Positions 1 to 9,784 of a DNA stretch of 64,000 nucleotides are shown piece by piece (the first letter of the stretch is position 1; every line of letters starts with the position of its first letter). A model generated the notes under the pieces. It was not told where the DNA came from, did not search any database, and worked only from the letters and a program-made list of their open reading frames with translations. Position numbers and translations under genes: made by a program. This stretch comes from Roseococcus sp. SDR (lineage in GTDB: Bacteria > Pseudomonadota > Alphaproteobacteria > Acetobacterales > Acetobacteraceae): the NCBI RefSeq assembly GCF_019083995.1, contig NZ_JAHRCU010000020.1, positions 1 to 64,000 on the forward strand. Reading direction: 5' to 3'.

Positions 1-886
1 CGCCGGCCGTATAGGTGCCGGCCGGCGCCGCGCCTCCCACCGCACCGCTTGCGCCCGAACCGCCGCCAGCCCCCGCACCCTCGGCCGAATTGCTGACATT
101 GCCGGCCACCCCACCGATCGCGCCCGCCGCGCCATTCGTCGCGCCGGTTGCGGAGCCACCCGCGCCGAGGAAGCCGGCACCGCCACCGCCGCCGGCCGCG
201 ATCGCCAGGCCGCCGCCCGCACCACCGCCGCCGCCGAAGGCATAGAGCAGCGGCGCGCCATTGCTCGCCACCGAGCTAAAGGTGCCAGGCTGCCCCGCCG
301 TGCCGGCCGTGCCGTCGATCGTCGCGCCGCTGCCGCCGGCACCGCCGACACCGACCACGAAATCGAGCACGGCGCCGATCTCGGCCGCCCAATAGATGCG
401 CTCGAGGAAGGCCGGCGAGCCGCCGCCCGCGCCGCCGCTTGTCGACAGGCCGAGCACCTGGCGCGCGCCACCACCACCACCGCCACCACCGCCGACCAGG
501 CGCACCAGCACGGCGCGCGCGCCCGGCGTGATCGTATGGCTCGCGCTCGCCAGGTAGCGCACGCGGTTGACCGATCGCGGAAACCAGCCGCGCGCGCCAT
601 CGGCGCCCGTGCCATAGAGGCGCAGCGCGCCAGGCTCCGCGACATCGCCGACCAGCTGCAGCATGCGATCGGCCGAGAGATTGCCGCCGCCCTCGAGGCT
701 ATGCCGCGTCTCGATCTTCCGGCCCGTGAGCGCGATGCCATCCACCGAGGCGAGCACCGCCTCGGCATCGGCCACCGCCTGCAGCGCGAGATCTCGCGCC
801 GCCTCGGCCTGATCGCGCGCGCGCCGAGCAGCGGCCGCAACCGCACTGTCACCAAAGGGAGGCGGCTGGATCACATAGCTACTCAT
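1..886 (-). CDS. Glycine-rich phage tail fibre/adhesin protein, 3' end cut by window
   Basis: The ATG at 886 sits in an 8-base overlap (ATGAGTAG) with the stop of the upstream gene, and the frame stays open to base 1 (295 codons seen). Residues about 15-50 are an alanine/arginine-rich helix. Residues about 60-80 have a Gly-Gly-Gly-Asn-Leu-Ser motif like those in tail fibre necks. From about residue 130 the chain is long glycine runs broken by short hydrophobic strands. The layout resembles the second half of the glycine-rich protein at 1642-3072, suggesting paralogous receptor-binding modules. Distal tail location and host adsorption are inferred from position and composition. Confidence 0.72.
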   Translation of the reverse strand, partial: MSSYVIQPPPFGDSAVAAAARRARDQAEAARDLALQAVADAEAVLASVDGIALTGRKIETRHSLEGGGNLSADRMLQLVGDVAEPGALRLYGTGADGARGWFPRSVNRVRYLASASHTITPGARAVLVRLVGGGGGGGGGARQVLGLSTSGGAGGGSPAFLERIYWAAEIGAVLDFVVGVGGAGGSGATIDGTAGTAGQPGTFSSVASNGAPLLYAFGGGGGAGGGLAIAAGGGGGAGFLGAGGSATGATNGAAGAIGGVAGNVSNSAEGAGAGGGSGASGAVGGAAPAGTYTAG

Positions 887-1241
887 CGCTGTTCACCCAC
901 TGCGTTGCGGCGATCTCGCCGACCATGATCGGAAACTGCAGCCCGCCCTCGCGGTGCTCGATGCCGTATCGAGCCCGCAAGGCCGTGGGCAGCGCCCGCG
1001 ATTGCTCGAGACTCAGCGTCACCGTGAATTGCCCGCGCGTGACCGGATCCGCCTGGTTTTCGATGACCAGGCCATTTCCGGCGCCGCTCTGCATGCTGAT
1101 CTGCCCGCCCGGCCACTCGATGCGCAGCGCGAGCGTGATGCCCGTGAGATCCACCCGCGCGCCCAGCGCATCGGAGATCGTGAAGGTGTAGGGAAGGTTT
1201 GCCCCCACCCATACCGGCCAGAGCCACTCGGCCGCGCTCAT
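879..1241 (-). CDS. Small beta-rich phage tail protein of unknown function
   Basis: This 120-residue protein alternates hydrophobic and polar residues as an immunoglobulin-like beta sandwich would. It opens with a Trp-rich stretch (WLWPVWVGANLPYTF). Its start overlaps the previous stop by ATGA and its own stop overlaps the next start, so it is translationally coupled inside the tail operon. Its style resembles the N-terminal part of the connector protein at 16788-17342, which may be a related Ig-like fold. No specific family is recognised; a tail-tip or fibre-attachment role is only positional inference. Confidence 0.6.
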   Translation of the reverse strand: MSAAEWLWPVWVGANLPYTFTISDALGARVDLTGITLALRIEWPGGQISMQSGAGNGLVIENQADPVTRGQFTVTLSLEQSRALPTALRARYGIEHREGGLQFPIMVGEIAATQWVNSDE

Positions 1242-1642
1242 GCGAGGATCTCGGCGCTGCGGCCCGCCTCGAGCAGGCCCGCCGCTTCCATCTGCTGCAG
1301 GCCGGCGGCCGTGCGCGGATCATCGAGATCGATCTCTTGCGCCGCCGCCAGGCGATCGAGCCAGACGCGCACCGCAGGCGAGCTCATGCCGGCCTGCGTA
1401 ATCGCCAGCTCCTCCTCGGCCGTGAGCCGATCGCGGAACTGCAGCACCGTGAGCACGCGCAGCTGCGGCGGCGCCACAACCACCGCCGCAGGCTCCCATG
1501 CGGCACCTGTCCAGCGCCCGCCGATCTGAGTCTCGGCCTCGGCCTCGCGCTTGGTGAAACCGATTGGCGCCGGCCAATCCGCCTCAGCCACAACGATGTT
1601 TGCCACGCGGCCATCCGCATCGAGCAGCGCATATCGCCCCAT
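1238..1642 (-). CDS. Phage tail protein, fibre-assembly-like (XkdW-style)
   Basis: The ATG at 1642 shares its A with the upstream TGA (TGATG) and follows a GGGGGA ribosome-binding site, so it is preferred over a TTG at 1657. The protein has 134 residues. The first 30 residues (YALLDADGRVANIVV) match the small beta domain common to tail-fibre assembly proteins. The C-terminal half, with FRDRLTAEEELAI and IDLDDP, resembles a helical domain often found after tail fibre genes. It sits between two adhesin-like genes, which supports a chaperone or fibre-assembly role. The family call is from pattern memory, not a search. Confidence 0.6.
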   Translation of the reverse strand: MGRYALLDADGRVANIVVAEADWPAPIGFTKREAEAETQIGGRWTGAAWEPAAVVVAPPQLRVLTVLQFRDRLTAEEELAITQAGMSSPAVRVWLDRLAAAQEIDLDDPRTAAGLQQMEAAGLLEAGRSAEILA

Positions 1643-3072
1643 CACAAGATCCCCCAAATATCCAAACGCCCAGCGCCGCCCGCGCCACTGACTGCGCCCG
1701 TGCGCGTGCCGCCGCCACCGCCGCCCGGCTGCGCGCCAGCCGTGCCGCTGGTGGTATCACCGCAAGCGCCGCCCGCGCCGCCAAAGACGGAGCCGCCAGC
1801 CGCTCGCAGCGTGCCGGCACTGTCACACGAGCCGCCGCCGCCGCCGCCGTAGAGCGATGCACCACCAGGGGCGCCGCCCGTAGCGGCGCCCGCGCCGCCA
1901 TAGGCGCTAGGCGCGCCTGGCCCACTGCCACCGAACCCGCTGTTAGCCGGAACTCCGACCATGCTCGGCGCGCCGCCGCCAGAGTCGCCGAACGTGCCCG
2001 CACTGAGCGCGCCGCCGCCAGCGCCGCCGCCGCTTAGGTTGCCGCCGCCACCACCGAACGCAGTGACCAGCGAGCCGAGAGAGGTATTCCCGCCCGTGGC
2101 CCCATTGGTAAGCGCCGCAGAAACAGACGCACCGCCCGCGCCAATCGTCACGGATTGCGATGCCCCCAGCGCCGCCGCCGGCAGATGGAACGGCACGCAG
2201 GCCCCGCCACCGCCGCCAAAGGTTGCCGTGCCGCTATCCGACTTGCGGCCGCTGCCACCCGCCCCCCAGGCCAGGCCAGCGAATTGCGTGTATCCCGGCG
2301 GTGTCGTGAAGGTGCCCGAAGCGTCAAACCGCCGCCGGAACGCGCGAAGCACCAGAGACACAAAGCCCGCGCCCGTGCAGAGCACCAGCCGCGCCTCCCC
2401 CGGATACATCACAAAGCTCGCGAGCCCATCGATCAGCTCGGCACCATTCGGATCGAGCGTAATGTCGCCCGTGCCGTTGTTCACGATGTAGCAATGCCAG
2501 CCATTGCCCAGCGTGGCCGCTGCCGCAAACGTCTGCGTGAAACTGCCCGTCAGATCGAGATAGGTTCCCCGCGCCGCCGTTCCGAGAGCCGTGTTTGTTG
2601 AGCGTGCATCACGCAAGAGAGCGGGAAGCGCGGCAGGCTGCCCGGCGAGAAACACATTCCAGGCCGCGAATGTGCCGCTCCCCGTAATCTGCGAGACGCT
2701 CACCGTAAGCGCGCCGGTTGTCGCGTTGTAGGCCGTTACCGTCCCATCCATGAAGGCCGAGGCACTATTCGCCAGGCGAACCGGCATGCCGATCACGAAG
2801 TTTTTTCCGGCCTGCACCGTGAGCACCTGCGAACCCACGCCAATAGAAAGCGAGGTTGTTGAGCTCGCTTGCGTAGCGGCGCCGCCGATCGCATTGCCAG
2901 CCGCCAGGATGGCCGCCTGCGTAGCGGCATCGAGAACCGTGATGCCCTCGCCCAGCATCGGCAGAAGCCAGTTGCGAAAGCCTCCATCCCGCATATCCCG
3001 CGCGCCCGTCGCGTCGTCAGAATACGCGATGCCACTCCCGCCCCACGCGGGCGGAAAGATAACCTGCGTCAT
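1642..3072 (-). CDS. Glycine-rich tail fibre/adhesin protein
   Basis: The start at 3072 overlaps the previous stop as ATGA and has a strong GAGGAGG site four bases upstream; a longer reading from 3174 has no support. The product has 476 residues. Residues 1-240 look like fibre shaft or neck, with many Thr/Ser/Ala beta-strand repeats. Residues about 250-475 form a glycine-rich domain (AGGSG, FGGGGG, GAGGA repeats) introduced by the motif TPPGYTQF, typical of phage glycine-rich domains. Such domains can form polyglycine-II sandwiches in phage adhesins; that fold here is inferred. Two cysteines near the C-terminus lie in glycine-rich turns. Confidence 0.75.
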   Translation of the reverse strand: MTQVIFPPAWGGSGIAYSDDATGARDMRDGGFRNWLLPMLGEGITVLDAATQAAILAAGNAIGGAATQASSTTSLSIGVGSQVLTVQAGKNFVIGMPVRLANSASAFMDGTVTAYNATTGALTVSVSQITGSGTFAAWNVFLAGQPAALPALLRDARSTNTALGTAARGTYLDLTGSFTQTFAAAATLGNGWHCYIVNNGTGDITLDPNGAELIDGLASFVMYPGEARLVLCTGAGFVSLVLRAFRRRFDASGTFTTPPGYTQFAGLAWGAGGSGRKSDSGTATFGGGGGACVPFHLPAAALGASQSVTIGAGGASVSAALTNGATGGNTSLGSLVTAFGGGGGNLSGGGAGGGALSAGTFGDSGGGAPSMVGVPANSGFGGSGPGAPSAYGGAGAATGGAPGGASLYGGGGGGSCDSAGTLRAAGGSVFGGAGGACGDTTSGTAGAQPGGGGGGTRTGAVSGAGGAGRLDIWGIL

Positions 3073-3932
3073 AAAACCTCCTCGAGCTCGAATGCCATGT
3101 CTTGCCGCTGGTAGACTGAGAAACTCAGCGGCCCCGGCGGCTTTAACCGCGCGAGCATGCACTCGCGCACCCAATGCAGCGGCTCACCCGGAAACGGCAG
3201 CCAGAGCATCGGCTCGGCCACATCCTGCCGGCGCTGCATCTCGAAGGCCCAAGCCATCGCCTCATCTCGCGGCAGATGCGGGATCTCAGCCGAGACGATG
3301 CGCGGCGCGGCGCGCCGGTCGAAATACTGCCCGCCACCGATCGCCTCGATCATCTCACTGCGCGAACGGATGCCCGACTTGTAGCCGTATCGCGGATTTC
3401 TGCTCGGCTGCCAGCCGCGCGCCGCTTCAAGCAACCCTAGCTCAACATAACCGCTCGGGTTGCTGGCATCTGCCAGCTCGAGCAGGAAGGCGCGGCAGAG
3501 GATCGGCGCCGCGAGCCAGATTGGCCGCGTCCAGGTGTAGCCCTCGAGATCCTCGGCTGCATACGCACCTGTCCACCAGCGATCATCCTCCCACTCGAGC
3601 GAAGGCCAAGGAAACAGAACCGGCCAAACATCATCCCAGCCGGTATCAGCCAGCGTCACAGACCGCGCCGCATCCGCATAGAGCCGCAACCGATAGCGCG
3701 CCGTGACCGAGAGATTATGCCGGACCAAGGCGAATAGCTGCACAATGCGATCGCGCGGGAAGGTGCCCACAATCTGCGTTGCCGCGAGGCCGAGCGATGC
3801 CGACCGCGCCACGCGAGCCAGCGGCAGCACCCCCGCATTACTTGCCGGCCAATCTGCTTGCCACTCGCCGCCGCTCCAGGCGATTTCCGGCGTCCAGCGC
3901 GGCCAGCCGAAAACCACGTTTTGCTGAGTCAT
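3069..3932 (-). CDS. Phage tail protein of unknown function
   Basis: This 287-residue protein is rich in Trp and Tyr. The N-terminus (VVFGWPRWTPEIAWSGGEWQ) and mid-region (PWPSLEWEDDRWW) look like carbohydrate- or protein-binding beta surfaces. It lies between the hub-like protein at 3935-5497 and the adhesin at 1642-3072, with which it overlaps by ATGA. In related alphaproteobacterial prophages a gene of this size between hub and fibre is usually a tail-tip component. I do not recognise a named domain, and the role is inferred only from position. Confidence 0.6.
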   Translation of the reverse strand: MTQQNVVFGWPRWTPEIAWSGGEWQADWPASNAGVLPLARVARSASLGLAATQIVGTFPRDRIVQLFALVRHNLSVTARYRLRLYADAARSVTLADTGWDDVWPVLFPWPSLEWEDDRWWTGAYAAEDLEGYTWTRPIWLAAPILCRAFLLELADASNPSGYVELGLLEAARGWQPSRNPRYGYKSGIRSRSEMIEAIGGGQYFDRRAAPRIVSAEIPHLPRDEAMAWAFEMQRRQDVAEPMLWLPFPGEPLHWVRECMLARLKPPGPLSFSVYQRQDMAFELEEVL

Positions 3933-3934
3933 GC

Positions 3935-5497
3935 CTACCCCCAGAGATCCAGCGTCAACACATCAGGCCGCCCCCAGCCATCCGCCCCCATTTCAATCCC
4001 CGTGACCACCATGAGGCGGCCGGAGGCGTAGCCATAGCGGTGCGTTGCAACGCTCACGATTGCGCCGAGATCGATCGCCGCGAGCATGTCTGGCCGCGTC
4101 ACCACGCGCACCCGCAAGCGATCTCTGCGCGAGGCAAACATCACCAGCCGGCGCGCCGCCTCGGCCTGCGCATCGGCCTCGGAAACCAGCAGGCTCTCGA
4201 ATGCCAGATCATTCGCCTGCAAGTGCTTGGACTTCACCGCCGCATTTTCGGCCACCGCGTTGCGCACCGGCTCTCGCAGGAACGCGGCCCGCGCATCGGA
4301 AACACCGAGCGCCAGCGCGTCGCGCTCTAGCGGTGTCCAGATGCGGCCATAGCTCAACGTGACGCGCCAGGCCGGCACACCGCGCCCCGCATCGTTAGTC
4401 GGCATGCGCTCGAGGCTTACAATATCGGCCGTGGCCGGCCCGCTTGCACTGCCGCGATCGAGGATCGCCAAAGTTGCAACGGGAGAGCCGGCCGGCACCT
4501 CGAGCCGCCGCATGCGCAGGCGGCCAAGGCGATCGAAGCCGACCCAGGCGCCAACTCCGGCCGCGACCTGCTCCATTGCCGAGATAAAGCTGCCCTCACC
4601 GTTAGTCCAAACGCCAACTTGGCCCGGCGCCGCCAGATCGAGCGCCGCGACATCGGCCGCCACCATATCGCCCGAGAGGATCCCGGCCGCCGCCGCCATT
4701 CGGCTGAGCACCTGCGCCGCCGTGCGATCGGCTGCCGCCGCGCCCTCGTCAACGTCTGCTGTTACCTGCAGCGTCGGCGAGGAGCCCAGGCGAATTAGCC
4801 CACCCGCCAACCATGCCCGCGCCTGACCAGCGGCAGGCGAGACGGCCTGCAGCTCAGCGAGTGAGGCGTAGGGCGCGCCATTCGCGATTGCGATGCCACC
4901 CTCGAACATCGTTGCCGCCGAAATCGGCCCATCATTCACCTGCCAGATCTGAGCCGGCGCGTTGACCAGCACCGGCGAGACGCCCAACACCCGCCCCCAT
5001 AACCGAGGCTTGCGCCGCCCCTTGATTGTGTCGGCCGTGCCCTCCACACCGCTCGCGCCGATGTTTGTTCCCGCATACGTCGCCTCTTGCACCGGCTTAT
5101 CGAGCTCGAAGATCCGATCACGGATCCGAAAGGCGATCCGCAGCTCGGAGAATGTCGGCTGCTCAATGGTGCCCCGCAGCAGCACCGTGAATGCCCCGTA
5201 GGCTTGGTGCGCCTCTCCAACGCGCAGCGTTAGATTGCGGCCGTCAAAACCGAAATCCGCCAAGCCATCGAGCGCGCCGTCAGGATTGGCTAGTCGCAAC
5301 TCGCCGAAGCCCTGCTCGATCCGGCCGCCCGTTGTGCCGCTCGCGAATGCCGTGCGCCGCAGCGTCGGATTCTCGAGAATGCGGCCATCGTAGAAACCCG
5401 GCGCACCTGGCCCCGCCCAGCCCTGCGTGGCATAGCGCAGCACGCGCTCAGCACCGAGCGCGGCATCATATCCAGTGATTTCGGCAAGGAGGATCAT
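3935..5497 (-). CDS. Putative tail tip/baseplate hub protein
   Basis: The product has 520 residues and its start overlaps the tape measure stop by ATGA. The N-terminal 150 residues are beta-rich (RVLRYATQGW, RRTAFASGTTGGRIEQGFGELRL). The central part has alternating strands and helices with WRVTLSYGRIW near residue 375, as in distal-tail/hub proteins that sit below the tape measure. Position directly after the tape measure matches the distal tail or hub slot in siphoviruses. Function is inferred from synteny; no catalytic motif is visible. Confidence 0.65.
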   Translation of the reverse strand: MILLAEITGYDAALGAERVLRYATQGWAGPGAPGFYDGRILENPTLRRTAFASGTTGGRIEQGFGELRLANPDGALDGLADFGFDGRNLTLRVGEAHQAYGAFTVLLRGTIEQPTFSELRIAFRIRDRIFELDKPVQEATYAGTNIGASGVEGTADTIKGRRKPRLWGRVLGVSPVLVNAPAQIWQVNDGPISAATMFEGGIAIANGAPYASLAELQAVSPAAGQARAWLAGGLIRLGSSPTLQVTADVDEGAAAADRTAAQVLSRMAAAAGILSGDMVAADVAALDLAAPGQVGVWTNGEGSFISAMEQVAAGVGAWVGFDRLGRLRMRRLEVPAGSPVATLAILDRGSASGPATADIVSLERMPTNDAGRGVPAWRVTLSYGRIWTPLERDALALGVSDARAAFLREPVRNAVAENAAVKSKHLQANDLAFESLLVSEADAQAEAARRLVMFASRRDRLRVRVVTRPDMLAAIDLGAIVSVATHRYGYASGRLMVVTGIEMGADGWGRPDVLTLDLWG

Positions 5498-8400
5498 GCG
5501 GCGCTTTCCAGGCGCACCGCACCCTCGAGAGAGGCAAGCAACCTCGCAACCCGCGCCGTGAGCTCGATCTGCTGCTCACCCGCCGTCACCCGAACACTGT
5601 TGCCGCTGCGGAGCTCGGCCACCACCTCGCGCAGCAGCTTGGCGAGATCGCTCGATGATGCGCCTTGCACCGCACCCTGCGGGCGCGGTGCGGTTTCGCG
5701 CACCCAGTTATCCCACTCAGGACTCAGGCCCGGCGCGATCCCACTTCCGGCCTCATACTCGCGCACCAGCGCCGCAAAGCGCATCGCGTCCTCGATGTTC
5801 TGCGCCCGCTCGATGTTCCGATCGAGCGCGCCATAGAACAGGCCCGCATATTCCGCTGTTGCCGTGCCAAAGACGCGACTCCCCTCTGATAGGTAGTCAT
5901 TCAAGCTCAGCCGGCCGCCCGTAAACTTTTCTTGCGCCAGCGCGAGGCGCTGCTGCCCCGTGAGCGGCGAGTATTGCCCGAGATATGCCGCATCCACCTC
6001 GGCGCGAAGCCGGCTTATCGTATCCATGGCGGCGCGTGACATGGCCGCCGCGTTGTCGTTTGCCGCTTTCGCTGCCGCGATCTGCGCCTGGTTGTATTCC
6101 TCGAGCACCTCAAAGCCGCGCGCGATCGCCGCCGCCCGCTGCCGCTCTGCCTCGGCGGCTGCCGCGCTCGCCTCGCGCAGGCTGATCATCTCACTCGCCA
6201 AGCCCGCCGCCGCATCGTCCACACCCGAGAAGCGTGACACCAGATCCTGCAGCGTGGCCGTATCCAGATCATCGAGCACACCGCGCGCGCGCGCGTTGTA
6301 AAGCTCATCAGGATTCCGGCCGGCCGCCCGATAGAAATCGGCCGTTGAATTGTAATCCACCCGAAGCCCGCGCAACTGGTTGATGTAGCTCTTGCCCTGC
6401 GCCTCCAGCAGCGCGGCATCGAACTCTGCTTGAATGCCGGCCCGATACCGCTCCTCGGCCCGCCCCATGGCCGCCGTGAGATCATCGGTTGCACGGCCGA
6501 GCGATCCCACGACGCGGATCGTCGCCTCATAATTCTCGCGGACGGCGCGCAGCCCTTCGCCGTATCGGTCCTGCGCGACCGTCACATCGAGCAAAGGCGC
6601 GAGAGCGCGCTCTAGCTCTGCGCCGCGCTTTTCGCTGAGCTTGGCCGTCTCTAACCCGAGCTCAGCCGCTTTCGCGATCGCCGCATCATAGGGCTGCACC
6701 AAGCCGCGCAGGCTCTCCGCAAACTCGGTTGTTTTCTCTGCCGCGCCGCTCAGCGCCTTATAGGCACCCTCGAAAAACTCGAGATTTTTGCTCAGCGCCT
6801 CGAGGCTATCGCCGCTTGCGGCCGCGATGCCGGCATAAGGCCCGGAGAGCACGCCCTGGCCGCGAAACTCCGCGAGCACCATGCGCGCGGCCGCTTCCGA
6901 AAGCTGCTTCGCGCCGTCTGCATTGTTGGCAAACTGCGCTTTCTGCCCGTTCACATCGAGGTAAAGGCGCGCGTTCGTCGTGCCGACCGCAATATCGCCG
7001 CCGATCCTGGCACCGCCCAGCCGATCGCCGATCTCGCGCGCGAGATTGGCGATCCCCTGAGCTGCGCCGCTCGAATTGTCCCGGTTTGCCTGAGAAAACC
7101 GCCTGCCGCCCAGCCCCTCGAAAGTCTCGGCGCCGCTGTTGAGGTTGATGCGCGCGAGCTGGCCCTGGCCGGAAGGCTTCGCACCAGGCGCCAGCGCGCC
7201 CGCGATCGCCAGCACCGCACCCACCCCGAGGCCGATCGGCCCAAGCGCGCCCAACGCCGGCAGGAGGCCCGCAGCGGCGCCCAGCATGCCGAGGCCCGTG
7301 ACCGTGCTGACGGCGCCACCAGCGGCGCCCAGCGCGCCGCCGAGGCCGCCCTTTTGGATCCCCGAGTAAATCCCGAACGCGCCGCCACCGATCGCCGCCA
7401 GCGGCCCGAGCGCGCTCGCCACCGTGAGGCCCGGCGAGGCGCCGGCCGCCATGACCGCGCCCGGCGTGGCCGGCCCGAAGGCGCCGCCCATGCCGCCGAG
7501 CGCGGCGCTTGTGGCATCGGCCAGGCCGCTCGGCGCGATCAGGGAGGCATTCAGGATCCCATCAACGCCACTGAAACCCGTGTTGACGCCCAAGCCGCCC
7601 GGAAAGAAGGAACCGAGGCCGCCTGGCGCCGTGAGGCCGTTATAGGCCGTGCGCAGCGTTGAGAAGCTGCTCACCTCCCCGGCGCCCAGGCCGCCACCAG
7701 CTGCAGCACCAGGCGCAGGCGCCGCCGCCTGCGCCGAGCCGCCGAACAAGCCGCCGAGGTTCAAGCCGCCCGCGCTGCCGGAGAGGCCGCCGAGGCCGAG
7801 GCTCGAGACGATCGGCGCCACGATCGGCCGGATGATGGCCTGCGCCGCAATGGTGGCAAACGTGCTGATCGCGCCGCGCTTGAAGCTCTCCATCAGGCCG
7901 GCGAAGCCCTTGCCCGTGCCCTCGAAAGCCCGCGCGAAGGCATCGCCGAAAAAGCCCGTGATGCGATCCGTGGTGCGCGTGTTGTCTTGTTCAATCCGGC
8001 GCGCGGCCTCGGTTGCCGCGCGCACGGCCGGATCGGCGGCCGCCACTGCGCGGTTGTAAGTCTCCTGCGTGATCGCGCCTTGATCGAGCAGCGTGCGCAG
8101 CACCGAAAGCTGCTCGGCATAACGCTCGGCCTCGGTGCGCACGGAGGCCGTAACCGTCTCGCCCTCGCGCATGAGCGCCTGCCGGTCGCGCTCCATATCG
8201 GCCACGATCCGGCCGACCGCCGCCACCTCCTCATCCGTGGCAACGCGGCCGCGCTCGGCCTCCTGCAGGTTGCGGATCTCCTCGGCGAGCCGGCGATTCT
8301 CGGCCGCGCGCTGGCGCGTGGCCTCGGCGTCATCGAAATTGCCCTGCAGGCGGTTGCGCTCGATGACGGCCAGGCGCTCGGCATGCTCGCGCCGCAGATC

Positions 8401-9783
8401 CTGCTCGCTCCGATTGCGCTCGCGCAGCGCCTGGCCGGCGGCCGTGGTTTCGGCCCGCGTGGCCGCCTCGCGCCTGGCGCGCGCCGTGGCCTCCTCGGCC
8501 TGGCGCACCTCATCCGCCTCGCGCTCGGCATTGGCGCGCCGCTCGCGCGCCTCGGCCAGCACACGATCCTCGGCCGCCAGGCGCTCGCGCAGCTCGGCCA
8601 GGCGCTCCTCCGGCGAGCGCGTGGCGCCGGCCGTCTCCTGCAAACCTCGGCCGATGGTGCCACGGCGCGGCGGCTGCTGCGGCCCCACCGCCTCGCCGCT
8701 CAGCGCCCCGATCTCGGCCTCGAGGCGCGCGCGCCGGGCCTCGGCCGCCTGCTCATCCCGCGCCGCCTGCTCGGCCGCGCTGCGTGGCGTGATGGCCGCC
8801 CCGGCGCCGGAAACCACCCCGGCCGCCGCACGCGCCGCCGCCGCGATCCCCTGCGAGAGGCCGAGCGCGCGATCGAGCTTGCCGACAAAATCCACCATGG
8901 CGGCGCCCAGGATCCCGAAGGCCTGGCCCATGGTCGGCGTGAGCTCGGAAAACTGCCGGTTGATCTGCTCGCCCGCGCGAAGCAGCGCCTGAAACACGCG
9001 ATCGGAGGTGAGCTGCCCCTCGGTGCCCATCTGCCGCAGCTGGCCGATCGAGACGCCCAGCTCGCGCGCCAGCGCCTCGGCGAGCGTGGGCATATTCTCG
9101 AGGATCGAGCGCAGCTCATCCCCCTGCAGCTTGCCGGAGGCGAGCGCCTGGCCGAGCTGCTGCACACCTGCCGCGCTCTCCTGGCCGGAGGCGCCCGCGA
9201 TCATGCCGGCCTGCTGAATCGTGCGCGTGAGCTGCAGCACCTCGGCATTTGTCGCGCCGATCGAGCGCGCCGCCACCGAGAAGCGCACGAAGGCGCCGGC
9301 CGTCTCGCCGATCGCCGCGCCCGTCTGCTGCGAAAGCGAGACGAGCTCGCCATAGACGGATTGCGCGGCGCCGATGCTGCCCGTGGCCGCCCGCAGCTTG
9401 TTGATCGTGACTGTGTATTCGTCGCCGAGCTTGGCGATCGAGACGCCCGCCGCCACGGCGCCCGCGCCGAGCGCGGCCATGGCGGCCGCCGGCGAGCTCA
9501 GCGCGGAGCCGAGCTGGCCGAGGCTGCTCGCCGCACCATCGGCCGCCGCGCCGAGCAGGCCGAGCTCGCCGCGCATGCCGCGCATGGCGTCCACATTCTT
9601 GCGCAGCGCCTGCTCGGCCCGCTCGGCGCCATTGGCGAGAGCCGGCTGCGCTTTCAGCAGCGCGTCATAGGCCCGGCCGGCGGCCGCGCTCTCGGTTGCG
9701 GCCGCGCGCAGATCCCGAATGACCTGATCGGCGCCCTCGGTTGAGAGGCGCAGCGTCCATCGATTGTTTTGACTGCCCGACAT
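5494..9783 (-). CDS. Tail tape measure protein
   Basis: At 1,429 residues this is the longest gene of the prophage. Residues about 95-300 match the conserved tape-measure domain: a helical region with GASGQESAAGVQQLGQALASG and ENMPTLAEALARELGVS. Residues about 340-580 are a long Arg/Glu/Ala coiled coil. Residues about 620-900 are glycine/alanine-rich and hydrophobic, suited to forming a pore during DNA ejection. It follows the tail chaperone block, as in lambda H. Length sets tail length in this family, so a long flexible tail is expected; siphovirus morphology is an inference. Confidence 0.93.
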   Translation of the reverse strand: MSGSQNNRWTLRLSTEGADQVIRDLRAAATESAAAGRAYDALLKAQPALANGAERAEQALRKNVDAMRGMRGELGLLGAAADGAASSLGQLGSALSSPAAAMAALGAGAVAAGVSIAKLGDEYTVTINKLRAATGSIGAAQSVYGELVSLSQQTGAAIGETAGAFVRFSVAARSIGATNAEVLQLTRTIQQAGMIAGASGQESAAGVQQLGQALASGKLQGDELRSILENMPTLAEALARELGVSIGQLRQMGTEGQLTSDRVFQALLRAGEQINRQFSELTPTMGQAFGILGAAMVDFVGKLDRALGLSQGIAAAARAAAGVVSGAGAAITPRSAAEQAARDEQAAEARRARLEAEIGALSGEAVGPQQPPRRGTIGRGLQETAGATRSPEERLAELRERLAAEDRVLAEARERRANAEREADEVRQAEEATARARREAATRAETTAAGQALRERNRSEQDLRREHAERLAVIERNRLQGNFDDAEATRQRAAENRRLAEEIRNLQEAERGRVATDEEVAAVGRIVADMERDRQALMREGETVTASVRTEAERYAEQLSVLRTLLDQGAITQETYNRAVAAADPAVRAATEAARRIEQDNTRTTDRITGFFGDAFARAFEGTGKGFAGLMESFKRGAISTFATIAAQAIIRPIVAPIVSSLGLGGLSGSAGGLNLGGLFGGSAQAAAPAPGAAAGGGLGAGEVSSFSTLRTAYNGLTAPGGLGSFFPGGLGVNTGFSGVDGILNASLIAPSGLADATSAALGGMGGAFGPATPGAVMAAGASPGLTVASALGPLAAIGGGAFGIYSGIQKGGLGGALGAAGGAVSTVTGLGMLGAAAGLLPALGALGPIGLGVGAVLAIAGALAPGAKPSGQGQLARINLNSGAETFEGLGGRRFSQANRDNSSGAAQGIANLAREIGDRLGGARIGGDIAVGTTNARLYLDVNGQKAQFANNADGAKQLSEAAARMVLAEFRGQGVLSGPYAGIAAASGDSLEALSKNLEFFEGAYKALSGAAEKTTEFAESLRGLVQPYDAAIAKAAELGLETAKLSEKRGAELERALAPLLDVTVAQDRYGEGLRAVRENYEATIRVVGSLGRATDDLTAAMGRAEERYRAGIQAEFDAALLEAQGKSYINQLRGLRVDYNSTADFYRAAGRNPDELYNARARGVLDDLDTATLQDLVSRFSGVDDAAAGLASEMISLREASAAAAEAERQRAAAIARGFEVLEEYNQAQIAAAKAANDNAAAMSRAAMDTISRLRAEVDAAYLGQYSPLTGQQRLALAQEKFTGGRLSLNDYLSEGSRVFGTATAEYAGLFYGALDRNIERAQNIEDAMRFAALVREYEAGSGIAPGLSPEWDNWVRETAPRPQGAVQGASSSDLAKLLREVVAELRSGNSVRVTAGEQQIELTARVARLLASLEGAVRLESAA

Positions 9784-9784
9784 A

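Noticed and set aside
1-245. Proline-rich forward ORF at the left edge
   Set aside because: It is the complement of the glycine-rich tail protein; Pro codons CCG/GCC are Gly codons on the other strand.
7987-9744. Long forward ORF (585 codons) opposite the tape measure
   Set aside because: Arg/Ala/Gly-rich product of high GC on the reverse strand of a certain gene, without ribosome-binding site or domain.
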